The notes under the pieces: model-generated
The model's input: the letters and a program-made list of their open reading frames with translations, nothing else
What the model was told of the DNA's origin: nothing
The model's database searches: none
Part shown: piece after piece, positions 38,901 through 51,400 of the stretch
Layout: the number at the start of each line of letters is the position of its first letter
Position numbering within the stretch: the stretch's first letter is position 1
Source of the DNA: Undaria pinnatifida
Taxonomy: Eukaryota > Sar > Phaeophyceae > Laminariales > Alariaceae
Direction: 5' to 3'
Length of the DNA: 64,000 bases
NCBI GenBank assembly: GCA_012845835.1
Contig: JABAKD010000028.1
Location: 1,743,501 to 1,807,500 of the forward strand
Made by a program: the position numbers and the translations under genes

Positions 38901-41620
38901 CGCCGCCAGATTCGGAACATATTCGGAACATACAAACGCATATAATCTCCACCGATATTCTACTGCTATAGCCCGACGCCATCTAAAGCCCCTGTCACAC
39001 ACAAAACCAACCCCGACGACACAATCAATGAAACACCACCGGCATTCAGAGCTACAGCATGTGTTGTGTCTTCAAGGCAACATTCACACAGAACGTCGCC
39101 GGTATATCGGAACTGCCAATGAACACTTCACTTCCTAGTATTGTGCGAAACAAAATACTACCCGCGGCGGACCGCGCGACTACCCGCCAAATGAATAGCG
39201 TTTCTCGTTATTTTATATGACAGGCGGAGCTACCCAGATCCCAATATCAAAGTTGAGTAGGAGCGAGGCGTCCTGTCTTCTTGCCGCGTCAACGCCGGTG
39301 CCATTTACAAAAAAGAACACCCGTGGAAACTACCAAGACAAGAGGATCGATTGCACGACGTCAATGTGCAGCGTTTGGCGTCGTGCGTTGGATCCTCTAG
39401 CGTGGTAGGTCCCGAGGGTGCTCTTTTGGAAACTAAGACAGCAGCGTTGATGCGGCGGGAAGCGGAGAGGGCGGTTCCCTAGCCCTTGGCTTTAATCCGG
39501 GGATGTGGGTAAATCCGCCTCTCGCCTTAACCCTTTTACAACTGCAAGACATGGACCCAATCGAATTTCAAGTACTCTGTCCCCGAAAACATGGGTCCAG
39601 TTCTTCGGCGGTAAAGTCGCGAGATAAACTAACAAGGGCATTGGGTAAAGACGCTGCCCGTCGAGGTTTGTGCTGGTACAACACTAAACATTTCCAGTGT
39701 TCACTGGCGTTTCCAATTGTGGGTGACGTTTGGTGTGGATGGTGTAATACCTACTGTAGCTGCGGATGTCGGTAGTGCTGTTGTTGGTATTGTCTTGGGG
39801 GTTAGTTAGCGGACGACAGGGCTGTCTCTGGGACTGGAACTAATGAAGAAGAGCGCCGGGGTTGTTCGAGATGGACATTTACACCTTCCGCCCCTAACAT
39901 CGTCACGGAGGTTCGCCTGCAGTATGGCCCAGATGATGGGTTGATATCGGGCACTTCTTGGGCTACGGTCATAAATTTGTTTCCGTACTTGCAGCCTCAA
40001 CTATTATTAAGAGGTCAGCTTCCTACCACAGGTAGTTCTTATGTGAAACTCCAAGCGACATTACCAACCCATCATTGGGGCTGTACGGCAGGTGAAACCC
40101 CGTGGCGCCGTTATCGGCGATCGCGAGCAACACCCGTACTCAACTTCTATAGTTCAACTCCTCATCTCACGCAGATCGATTGCGAAGAGAATATTATCAA
40201 ACCCACTCACGACCACCGGAGGTACAGCACGATTCACTACCCCTACTGTAGCTGCGGTTGTCGTTGGTTTTTTTTTAGTCATATTATCTTGGGGGCTGGT
40301 TTGCACGTGACACAGTTGTCAGTGGGGGGTCGAGACATGTATGTAAGTAGAGTCCCGGTGATGCTCGCGATGAGCGTTTGCAAATTTCGTCAGTAACGGT
40401 GCCACGGGGTTGCATTTGCCGTACAGCCATGGTGGGTTGGCATTGAACGTCTCTAGGGCTAGCGTCACAAACTTGTGTTTGTAATTACAGCTTCTATTGC
40501 AAGGCTTGCTTCCCACCGAAAACAGTTCTCGTGTACGTTTCCAACCGACAATACCAAACCATCACCATGGGCTGTACGACAGGCGAAACTCCGCGGCGCC
40601 GTCATCGGCGAAACATATTAACATCTACTGCGAGCAAAGTCCTTACGCTTCTATGGTGCGACTCCCACTCACAAGCTGTCTCACGCCAACGAATCCCGCA
40701 GCGTACGTCGACAAAGTCACGTCTGACAACCGGAGATATAGCAGGCATTGTCCCTTCAAGACAACATCGGCGATGTTTCGTGTGGATGTTGGGGGGAAGA
40801 TGCAGTACCTACTGCTGTAGATGCGGTTGTCAATAGTGGCATTGTTGATATTCTCTTGGGGGTTGGTTTGCAGGTGACAGTGTTACCCGTAGGACTTGGA
40901 CTAAAGCATTAGGGTACGGGTGTTTCTGGCGATTGGCGTTGATATGTCCCGACGTTAACAGCGCCACGGAGTTTCGCCTCCCGTACAGCATAATGATGGG
41001 TTTATATTGCGCGTTTCTTGGTCTACCCCGCAAACAACGTATGGCCACTTACAGCCTATTGTATTGGGCCTGCCTCCCACCAGAGGTAGCTCTCGTGCGC
41101 AACTCAGGCGCCAGAAATGCTGAATACCACGCTATCATCATGGGCTGTACGACAGGCGAAACTTCGTGGCGCCGTTACAGCCCGGAACACACAACGACCC
41201 ATCGCGAGCAACACCAGTCCTTTGCTTATACGGCCCGACTCCCACTGACAACCCTGTCACACGCACGGCGATGCCGAAGATAGTATCAATAAAACCTCCA
41301 CCGACAAGTTGCCATTTAGTGGCTTTGCTGATACTATCTTGGGGATTGGTTTGCGTGTGACAAGATTGCCAGATGGAGGTCGGGCTATAGAAGAAGTAGA
41401 ACACCGGTGTTGCTTGCAATGGGCGTTTGCATGTTTTGCCGTTGACGACGCCACGGAGTTTTTCCTGCCGTGCAATCCTGATGATGGATTGGTGTTGAGC
41501 GTTTCATTGGCCAGTGTCACAAACTCGTGCTCATATATACAGCCGGAATTACGGCGCCTAGAGGTAGTTCTCATGTGGGCCATGAGCTCCAAGTAACAAT
41601 TTGTACAGGTACTATCGTAT
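36000..41620. repeat. Array of about ten palindromic (fold-back) units
   Basis: Each unit of roughly 500-600 bp reads arm, spacer, inverted arm. The arm runs ...GGTGACAGGGTTGTCAGTGG, TAGAGTACCGGTGTTG, GGCGCCACGGAGTTTCGCC, TACAGCCCTGATGATGGGTT. The spacer holds CTTACAGCCTCTTTTACGAG and CTTCCCACCAGAGGTAG. The arm then returns reversed, starting AACCCATCATCAGGGCTGTA. Spacers lie near 36130, 36615, 37190, 37680, 38295, 38785, 39990, 40490, 41050 and 41535. Neighbouring units also meet at short palindromes such as CACCACCGACAA/TTGTCGGTGGTG (37440, 38090). Copies differ by point changes; no reading frame is kept. Confidence 0.9.
39060..39800. repeat. Block within the palindromic array, copy 2
   Basis: Divergent partner of 35250-35990. 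It interrupts the palindromic array after the sixth unit, giving a higher-order period of about 3.8 kb. Confidence 0.6.
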
Positions 41621-43186
41621 ATGAGGCTGTGTATCATACCCCCAGTGATTAAATGTTGGGCTCTAAAACACTCATCACCTGGTGTGGTATACTCCAGAGG
41701 TGTTCTAGAACGGGATCCGGTGATCAATCGGGTGGTCATCGATAAAATTCATTACCGGGCGACACACTACATTCTAGGGAGTGATAACAAGGGGCGCGAT
41801 AACGGTGGTTACAAAGGCCTGCCACACTCCAAGCACGCTGCAGAGTCTTGCGATTGCCCCTACCGCCCTCGCCCCCCCCCAAGGGGTTGTGGTTAGGGTT
41901 AGGATTAGGTGTGGTCCTGTATCGATCTGGCCCGACATACAACATTGAAGTTGACCATAAACGAACGGTACGAACATTGTTGCCGTGCTCGTCTATCATC
42001 TCGGAGGTGCAGACTGGGGGTGTCATACCGGCTGTTATGGGGCATGACACCGCAGGGGGTGCGGTATACAGCGAACCCGGGTGATAAATCGTGTGGTTGT
42101 TTTTAGATTAAAAGTATTTCATCACCCGGGTGGTATACTCCAAGGGCGTAATATACAGCGTCCCGGCTGATATACACTGTCATATAGGGTAGGCAGTATG
42201 ATCCTAGGGACCGACCACTGCTAAGTAGGGCGTTTCTGGCTCTCTTTTCTGGTCACTCACACAAGGAGGGTGCTCGCTCGGTTGATTGAATGTTGTATCT
42301 TGCATCATTATGCTCTTGTTGTCGTCTGCTTTCTAAACGAAGGGAGCCGGTTCATCCTCATCATGATGAGGCACTACAAATTATAACGCCGTGGGGAAGA
42401 CGGGAGATACTCCTAACAACCGTTTAATACCAACCCAACACCGGTACTCTGTTGCTGCATACCGGTATAAGCCCGACCCTCACTGGCAAATCAAATCCTG
42501 ACACACGAAAACCAATCTCTCAGAGAACATCGAAAAATAAATATTGTACCAACAAAGACATATTGTACCAACTACTGTACGTACTTAATGCGAGTTGCCA
42601 GTATGCACTTACTTATGTTTGTCTTTTTCCTGAGTGGGCTCGGTTGGTACACCCCTGGCCCTTCAAGACCTCCCACTTGAACACCGCCTCCTTCCACTGC
42701 TTGCGGGAGGGTTCAGCTTTTCTTTGATTTCTGGTCACTTTTTGTTTTTTACTTGCACGAAGTATCATCATACCGGATCCCAGCTGAGCTCAGCTTGGTT
42801 GGTGTCGCGCGGTGCCGTGCCCTGCCGTGCGGCGCGGCGTGGTGCAGTGCGGTGCGGTGCCGTGCTGTGTCGTGCAGCGTGCTTTGCTGTATTCATTCTT
42901 CGTACCAGTATCATTCAAAGTATCATACCAGGTGCCGGTACTATTACTGTACACCAGGCTAGTACGAACACATTGTTGATAAACAAAAAATGCATCCCCA
43001 GCTCAACTTAGCCCAGCTATAGCTCAGCAGCGCAGCGCAACCGTGCGGTGCCGTGCCTTTCCCTGCGGTAGGGTGCTGTGACGTGTTGCGCTGTGATTCC
43101 TTTCTAACATAAAGCAACAGGTATCATGCGAGTACCAGGTACCAGGTACCGGTATGTACGTACGCTCGTTTTTTTCAGGGCTTTTC
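41620..43186. other. Intergenic with short low-complexity repeats
   Basis: A telomere-like GGTTAGGGTTAGGATTAGG lies near 41890. GTGCGGTGCCGTGC-type decamers run at 42810-42890 and again at 43020-43090. GGTACC-rich phrases (CAGGTACCAGGTACCGG) lie near 43135-43155. Phrases of the type TGGTATACTCCARGGGYG recur at 41685 and 42130. No gene is seen. Confidence 0.5.
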
Positions 43187-43690
43187 ACGGGTCATGACCC
43201 AACCCGCGGGTCGGGTCAAGGGGGTTTCAAAATCTCGCGGGTCGGGTCGGGTCGGGTCAAAACGTTTCAAAATGTTACGGGTCGGTCGGGTCGGGTCGGG
43301 TCAAGAGGTTTCAAAATCTCGCGGGTCGAGTCTGGTCGGGTCAATAGTGTTCAAAATATCGCGGGTCGGGCCAGGTCGGGTCGGGCCAGGTCGGGTCGGG
43401 TCAGGTCGGGTCGGGTCAAGAGGTTTCAAAATCTCACGAGTCGGGTCGGGTCGGGTCAAGAGGCTTTCAAAATCTCGCGGGTCAGGTCGGGCTATGACCC
43501 GCGAGATACAGGTCACTCGCGGGTCAAGCCCCCATGACCCGCGGGTTATTTTTGGCTGACCCGCGGGTCGAACCCAATCTGGCCTGCGTATTCGCCTTTT
43601 TCAAACTTATAGCTGCCTGCCGGAGGGTCCATGCCGTGCCGTCGCCTCGCAGGTCGGGCCCGCGGATCCGACCCGCGGGTCCGAAAATGA
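43187..43690. repeat. GGGTC array, copy 2
   Basis: Opens with CGGGTCATGACCCAACCCGC, a near-palindrome, then repeats GGGTCGGGTC with spacers of the type AAGAGGTTTCAAAATCTCGC, and closes with oppositely oriented GACCCGCGGGTC blocks. Same family as 1458-2268. Confidence 0.85.
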
Positions 43691-44990
43691 CACAAATCTT
43701 TCCGCTTCCGGCATGAAAACCTCTCTAGCCCCGATACTCCGATCGTATGTTATCATAGCGTCCAGAAACATCAACCAGACAGCAACGTCTCGTATCAGGC
43801 ATAAAGCATTACTACGCGAATCCCCGTGTCGGATGAAGCCGTAAGTATTATTCAGGTATGATGCCATCCATCCAAGTCCACTAGAACAAGCCAGGCCACA
43901 CACTCTTGCTGCATTGCAGGGGGCAGCAACAAAGACGACAGATGGCAGTATAAGAACCCGTGTACGACACATACGTACACATTGGATGCCCGGTATGAAA
44001 TTTATAGGGCTGGGCCCTGGTAGCTCTAGCCAGCACAGCATGTACTGGCTGCGTCATATGCCAGTACACTGGACCCGACAGTGCACTAGTGGTGGCGGCA
44101 AAGCCGCGACCCTTCCCCCCCCCCGGCTGGTGAGGGGGGCCCGCCGGAGGCGCCCCCGGAGGGCCCCGCTGGAGGCGCTCTGCCGGAGGCCCGTTTTTAC
44201 GCGTTTTGGCTTCACTAGAGCTGGAAAAAACGGCGGTTTTGGACAAGTTTCAACCGAAACTTGTTGGTAGATTGACTAAAAAAAAAAAGGAGAAGAGCAA
44301 ACGCGAGCGAAGCATATATATATCGTATGATGGACAGGAGTGCGCGGAAATACGGCACACTTCAGCACACAGCCTAGATACCGAGAAGGTGGAACATGTT
44401 TGAAGTGCGCCAAACCGAATCGCTACAAAATAAAATTGCGAAATGATGGCCTCAGAGACGTCTATATTCACGTACACATCCATTTATTGTATTATTCCAA
44501 ACATATGTTTATTCAGATTCTCCGCCGAAAACAAGAACAGACCGGAAATCCCGACTTATCGAGGTAGCGCTGATGGCAACACATACCACGTAATAACAAT
44601 TCTGACAGCCATATAGTTCAAACCCTTGAACACAGGGGAGACTCCCACCTGCACTACAGAATACCAAAAAACAAACATCCTTAGCAATACAAAATTGAAC
44701 AAAACACGAGATGCAGCTCGAAACGTTGAAGAACTACTGTCAGCAAACCATAATGCGACTTCGTCCATTGTGCTCACGGCCTCCCTCACTGCCTCCCTCA
44801 CTCCCCTTTCTACGCGTTCTGCGTGCCCTCTCTGCTCTTAGCTCTTACGGGGTGAATTTGGTTGGGTTTCCGTTTTTAATTTGGCGTTTCGTAGAACGTA
44901 CGTAAAGTGTAAGTACTGGCACCCTGGCCGCCCCCTCAGCCAGTACCGTAATACTGCCAGTACACTGACAGTACATACTGGACCAGGGCC
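43690..44990. other. Intergenic, GC-rich patch and unique sequence
   Basis: 44095-44195 holds a GC-rich run with repeated GCCGGAGGC. The rest shows no gene or repeat I can name. Confidence 0.4.
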
Positions 44991-45239
44991 CAGCTCTAGA
45001 AATTTCTCATACCAGTACGAAATGTGACCAAACATAAAAAGGCAAGGGCAGTCGTCGTCGAAGCAGCAGCAGCAGCACTGGCAACAGCAAGCACCAGCAG
45101 AGGACCCCGGATCCTCGCGGATCGCAGCCCCTGCTGACAGATCCACCGCCCCAGTTGTGGGCTTGCTGCCAGAAGCGGCTCAGCTAGGCTGCTTGCTGGG
45201 GCCGGAGACTGCATACGATACGTAGATAAATAGATAGAG

Positions 45240-45322
<83 letters not shown>

Positions 45323-45390
45323 CAGATAGATAGATAGATAGATAGATAGACTAGATAGATAGATAGACTAGATAGATAGATAGATGGACG

Positions 45391-45464
<74 letters not shown>

Positions 45465-45571
45465 ATATATGGACAGATAGATAGATAGATGGATAGATTC
45501 GTAGATAGATATATAGATAGATGGATGGATAGATTCGTAGATAGATGTATATCTAGATAGATAGGTAGATG

Positions 45572-45663
<92 letters not shown>

Positions 45664-45912
45664 CAGTAAGTAGCTAGCTCGACAATTATCATACCAGTAA
45701 GAAATGTGACCAAACGTAAAAAAGCAAGAGCAGTCACTCGTCGTCGAAGCAGCAGCAGTACAACAGCAGCAGCACTGGCAGCAGCAAGCATCAGCAGCAG
45801 ACAACGCATCCTCGCGGATCGTACCCCCTGCTGACAAATCCACCGCCTCAATTGTGAGCTTGCTGCCGGAGGCGGCTCAGCTAGGCTGCTTGCCGGGGCC
45901 GGAGACTGCATA
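44990..45912. repeat. GATA microsatellite between direct repeats
   Basis: An almost uninterrupted (GATA)n tract spans 45226-45661. On both sides lies the same block of about 220 bp: 44997-45210 and 45685-45910. Each begins near ATACCAGTAMGAAATGTGACC, carries CAGCAGCAG, and ends GGGGCCGGAGACTGCATA. The two blocks are about 85% alike by eye and point the same way. No LTR-type ends or target duplication are apparent. Confidence 0.85.
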
Positions 45913-46185
45913 GAGAACTAGCTCGCTCGTCCTGTCGCTCGTCGGGTCGACCCGGTGGTCCAGCGCTACGGGCGTGGCCATTTGCCCATGCGTGGGTTGC
46001 GGCCTCTTTCTCATTTTTCGCGCGCACACCACATCGTAATGCTGCAAACAACGCCGGTAAAAAAAGCAGAGAGCACGACATCCTGGGAAAAGTACGAGGG
46101 ACCAAGGACCAACCAACCGACCAAGGTATATAGACTATATATATCCAGACATGTTTGACCTGTGACTTTTCGACTTTAACCCGTG

Positions 46186-46556
46186 AGATATATCACGGGT
46201 CCAGTCGACTCGACCCGCATGAACCCGCACCTCACGGGTCACTCGGAGTGTGGCGGGTCGGGTCGGGTCGGGTCAACAGGCTTTCAACATCTCGCGGGTC
46301 GGATCGGGTCGGGTCAGGAGGTTTTCAAAACCTCACGGGTCGGGTTGGGTCGGGTCAAGAGGTTTTAAAATCTCGTGGGTCGGGTCGGGTCCGGTCAAGA
46401 CGTCTCGAAATTCTCGCAGGTCGGGTCGGGTCCGGTCAAGACGTCTCGAATTCTCGCGGGTCGGGTCGGGTCAGCTGACCACTGACTCGACCCGACCTGA
46501 CCCGACCCGATGCGACCCGACCCGACCGGCGAGATTTGACCTGACCCGTGAAAAGC
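46186..46556. repeat. GGGTC array, copy 3
   Basis: About six units of GGGTCGGGTC plus AT-richer spacer, flipping at GGTCAGCTGACC (near 46473) into GACCCGACCC and ending CCCGTGAAAAGCCCTG. Its two ends are inverted relative to each other, as in copies 1 and 2. Confidence 0.85.
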
Positions 46557-48058
46557 CCTGTTTATTTTTTGCCTTCTTCATTTGATTGTCCGCACTCGGT
46601 CCTTTGCATGTTTTTCCCCCCCGCAAAATTACACCCGAACTGCCAATCAGAGCGTGACATCGCGACATCGCCATCAAGCGCACAGCATAGCACAGGGCAA
46701 TCAGCTCTGCACAAGTGGCTCTTGGCATTATCAAAACGCTGGTTGCACCAAATCATGGACCTCTTCTTCCTGCCCCCTTCACATTAAGTTGTGTTCTTTG
46801 TTGCGCTAAGCCGCCCGCGGTGCGGAGCTCTTGTAACCTTGTACGGCAAACAACGGACACATGCCAATGCATGTATTTGCATGATCCGTGGGATCCGTTT
46901 CACAAGAACGACCCGCACTATTTTTAAATATTTTAATCCTGGTCTCCATTTTCAGACATCATGGAGGAACCGCTTGCCGGCGTACACAGGTGAACGGGAA
47001 TCGCAACGGCTAAATCAGGCGTTCGGTGAGGATCAACCGGACGGAGTGATCGTGGTGACCTTGGGTATCAAGAACCGGACGAAGAAACACACACACGAGA
47101 TCCAAACTGCCACTACCACGACGCCGCTACTAGAAGCAGCCCCCCCCCCCCGAAAGCTGACGGAGGATAATAGCCTCCATGGGCAGTGCCTAAGGCAAAC
47201 CAACTAGCAACGTCACTGAACCTTAGGCGCCGGCATGTCCAACAACTGCTGCATGGGTCACGACCCGAAATTGCCCACCGCTCGTGGTTCGGCCGAGTAT
47301 CGGCGCTCACCTTCTGGATGCAAGAGGCCCCGCGCACCACAAGAGCGCGGCGTGAGGACGTGGGAGGTCCAGACCACCACCGATCTGAAGTTTTTTTCTC
47401 TTCTGTCTTCGTTGTCAGCGCGCCTGCTCAAGCGCAGGCAAGGGCATGGTATGCTGGGACAGGCACGGGCGCGGAAAACAGCGAAGTGGAAGACGAAAAA
47501 CGAAAAACGAAAAACGAAATAACAAAAAACTGGAATCATGTCGTAGTCCCCCTGCTCCCTGCTAAGAAAGGCTCTTCAATATTAACTCCACATTATTAAC
47601 CGACCGCCGACCGCCGACAGCGGCAGCGAACAGCAAACTCGGACAGAGTTGCTGCATGCTGCTGAGCGAGGGGGAGAAAAGTGGCTAGTTTCCGACTCTC
47701 AGCATAGGATAGCAAGATTATTTATGTTGGTGATTACACATATCATCAAGTATCCTCGTCATAAGTACAACATTATTATAGGACAGAGCTTACAGCACAG
47801 AGCTTGGCTCCAGCTGAGGATTGTGTAAAAACAAATAATGGAACCTGGCGATTCATTACATGCGGTGCAATTGTCATGGATGTTCGAATCATCATGTGTT
47901 GTCATCTATGATCGCAGCCGCTCCCGTGAAACAGCGCACACGCAGCGTAAGCAGCGTACAACAACGCACGGAGTGGGCTAAAGGGTTACCACCTCGAAAG
48001 TAAAGGGAAACTGAGGCGAGCTCTGCAAAGCCCACCCCACAAGAGCGTCTCGGAAAAC
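46557..48058. other. Upstream region of the dehydrogenase gene
   Basis: No gene or clear repeat is recognised apart from a C run (47140) and an AAACGAAAAACG tract (47495-47520). The promoter and 5' UTR of the following gene must lie in its last part, but I see no definite core element. Confidence 0.4.
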
Positions 48059-48403
48059 ATGTCCAAAGTCTCCTCAACACTGGCCTTATGTCTTGCTCGT
48101 ACGACAGCAGCACTCTTGCTGGCAATGCTCGTCGTTTCCACTGCGGAAGCATTCATACCCGCCGCCACCACCACCACCAGGACAGCGCGGTCATCAGCCC
48201 CCAACCTTGCCAGTACCGACCGTCAGTTCTCCTCTCGATTTCCCTCGAGGATGTCGGCGGAGGTGGGAGATCTAGAAGGCACCGTTGCGGTCGTAACGGG
48301 GTCGTCTCGCGGCATTGGCAAGGGGATAGCGATTACCCTCGGGCAGCGTGGATGCACCGTGTACGTTACGGGCAGGTCTGCGGGAGGCACCACGACGGAA
48401 CAG
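48059..48403 (+). CDS. SDR exon 1 (pre-sequence and cofactor motif)
   Basis: ATG at 48059; donor GAACAG|GTGAGC, phase 0. It carries the signal peptide, the Ser/Thr-rich transit-like stretch and VAVVTGSSRGIGKGIA. A second Met at residue 65 (MSAEVGDLEG) sits just before the fold and could give an untargeted form. Confidence 0.92.
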
Positions 48404-51400
48404 GTGAGCAAGTGCTCGGTACTCGAGGGGTTAGAGTACTCTGATTGTGGACGCGTGTGGTGCGGTGTGCCGACAGGAACTGGACTGGACGACACGTTGG
48501 AGCCCCTGTACTTACATAGCTAGAAGGTTCTCAAGGTGTGCCCGTTTGCTTGTGCGAACACGACGCTGTTTTTTTGTTTGGTCTGGTTTGGTGAGTACAA
48601 ACAAAGCAAGAGTTACCGTTACATGGCTCACATATGTACTTCGTTGCTTCGAAGTACTCGTGCATGAAAATGTTTAACTTGTAAACATGACCATATAGTC
48701 TAAATGAGCATCAACCGGAATCTCTTTCTCCTGCAGGAACTAGGAGGAACCTTGGAGGAAACCGCTGCCGCGATCGATGCCGCTGGGGGCAAGGGGATTC
48801 CGGTGGCTTGCGACCACGCTGACGATGCGCAGGCAAGAGATATACACACACTGCCTCTTTGCGGCACCGCTCCTTGTCCGCACCCCGAAGGATGTGCCGT
48901 GGGTTCGACCTCACTCGTTTTTTTTCTTTGCGAGCGTGCGCGCTGGAGAATTAAGAATTGTCATGATAGTTTGTTCGTAGCCACTACCATAGCACTGGTA
49001 CGTGGCGAAGGGGAGAGCGCCGGAGATCAATGCTACACGGAAAGATTCGTCGAATCCGAAAGGGTACAGCTTTATAACCATCTCCCTCCCTCCCCGCGGT
49101 CTACGACCTCCTGTATCGAACCAAAGAGTGCTTAACTTTCGGTGGGTGGCCCCCCTGTTGGGTAACATAGTACGAAGTGCCAAGGTCCACAGGACGATTC
49201 ACTACAAAGGAGTTAGTTCGGTCAGCGGCATCCGAACGTTAGTGGATCCGGTGGATACCGCGTGGGAAACGCTCGAGAAACAACTACATCACGCCGCGCC
49301 CACACGCCGCGTGCGCTTCGGGCCGCGTCGTGTTGAGATAAGAATATCCCTCCCATTTAAATAAACTTTATCGCAACCTGGATTGGATAGTAAAGCTGCT
49401 CTTCTTTATCTCTTCCCAACGCACAAGTGAGTGACAAAGGGGACGCCTTTAATAGGCTAACCTGGCAGGGGGTACTCTGTGTCCCCATAGCAATCTCTTT
49501 AACAATGAAGCATGGAGGCATGCCCGTCTATACAAAACAAACATAGTGTGTTTTTTTCGTATTTTCCTCTCTCTAGGTCAAGGCCCTTTTCGAGAGGGTG
49601 GAGTCGGAACAGGGCAAGCTTGACGTACTGGTGAACAACGCGTTTACGCTGGGGCCGGGCGATCAGCTCAAGACCAAGTTTTGGAAGCAAGGGGTGAGGG
49701 CCGTGCAGTAATGGTGCGCGAAGAAAAGTAAGTAAACATCGCGGCAAGGAGACCCGCGGAAATGTCTCCTGTGCCTTCCAACTGCTCCGCAGGAAATAAT
49801 ACCTCCCGACAGCCGATATATTCAATACCCCAGATACAGCGGTCGGGATTGCCCGGAATACCGTGACATTCCCGAGGCAATGACGGCAAAGTACGGCTAT
49901 TAATTGCCGGTGTTTTTTTTCTGGAGTATAGGAAAATGCATGGTAAGCGCGGGTATTGTTTAACATATTGACCGTACTGTTATCGACTCCGGTATCCATC
50001 ATTGCTATCTACCGCCCGCGCCACAAGGATTGCCTACCGATCGCCCGTCACAAGGATCGCCTACCGACCGCCCTTCACAAGGATTTCCTATCGCCCGCCC
50101 GCCACAATGACCATCTACCGACCACCCGCCACAATAATTTCCTACCGACTTCGCACACTGACCGTCTACCGCCCGCCCGCCACAACGATTGCCTACCGAC
50201 CGCCCACCACAAGGGTTTTCTACGGACCGCCCACCACAAGGACTTTCAACCTACTGCCTGCAGCAACAAACACGTGCCGACCACCCCGCATGAATTATTG
50301 CCTACCGCCCGCCCGCCGCCTACCGCCCGCCCGCACAGTGATCGTCTACCGACCGCCCCCGCTGACCATCTGGTTGTGCGTATAATTTTTTCTTATATTT
50401 GTCGCAACTCCCTGACCCTCAGGCAAACGCGTGGGACCCGTTGATGACGGTGGGTCTCCGGAGCCACTACATGGCCTCGTGCTTCGCTGCCCCCCTGATC
50501 ATTAAGTCGGCCAAAGATAGGGATAGGAAGCCGGGGATGATCGCCTGCGTGAGCTCGTTCGGCGGTCTGACTTATACGTAAGAGAGGGAGGGGGGGGGGG
50601 AAGGTGAGGGGATGGGGGGGGGGGGGGGGGGGGCAGAGAGAGAGGAAGAGAGAAACAGAGAGGGAGAAGGAAAGGGGAAGGGATAGACGAGAAGGAGCGA
50701 AAAAGAGGAAAGAGAGGGAGCGAAGGAGAGAGAGTTTTCGAAGAGAATGATGATTGCCCGCACGGCGCATTTTATTTTATTTTTCTTGGCAGTTTCAGTA
50801 GCAGCAGGAGATAAGGTATGACGGCACCCTGACCATCCGCTGCAATATTGAAATATGTGTATGGCGTTCGCTTCGGGGGTCAGCGTCGGCCACCAACCCA
50901 CCCGCTCACCCCCCCCCTCCTTCACTCTCTCGCTCGTTCCGCTCTCCCGCCCCCGTTGTACGTCAGATTTAACGTGGCGTATGGGGTGGGCAAGGCGGGA
51001 GTGGACAGGCTGGTGAAAGACATGGCGATCGGTAAGGCTCAAAAGGAGGCAAGCCGACAAATTACATCCAGATAATCTAGGTCCTATATTAGTCGACATA
51101 TACCGATGTAGACCATCTAGATTGGTATATATTGCACACCTCGAATAACGTAATAATCAACATTTGGCGTAAATGTTACGGGTACAGCGAAAACAAATTG
51201 TAAAATTACAATACTACGTTTACTACTTTCTGGGTTGTGTGATAACACAGTCTTTGTGTGTTATGCTATTGACGGGCGATCGCGTAACATAATGTTAGAG
51301 TGTTACCTTGATTCTGTATTAACCGCAGTATACGTGCTACGGTGTTAGGGTAGGCAACCCATAATGATTAACGCTATGTTAGTGTGTTAGCGGAATTACT

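Noticed and set aside
43154-43559. Open frames with Arg-Val-Gly-Ser-Gly repeats (also 2035-2316 and 46155-46585)
   Set aside because: They are readings of GGGTC arrays in several frames and both strands; no start context or domain.
44097-44195. GC-rich run as a CpG-type promoter
   Set aside because: It is a short GCCGGAGGC repeat with no gene start following it.
45351-45911. 186-residue frame of Tyr-Leu-Ser-Ile repeats
   Set aside because: Translation of the (GATA)n tract on the minus strand.
50002-50444. Pro/Arg/Tyr-rich open frames
   Set aside because: They follow a 25-30-bp minisatellite in two phases within SDR intron 3.
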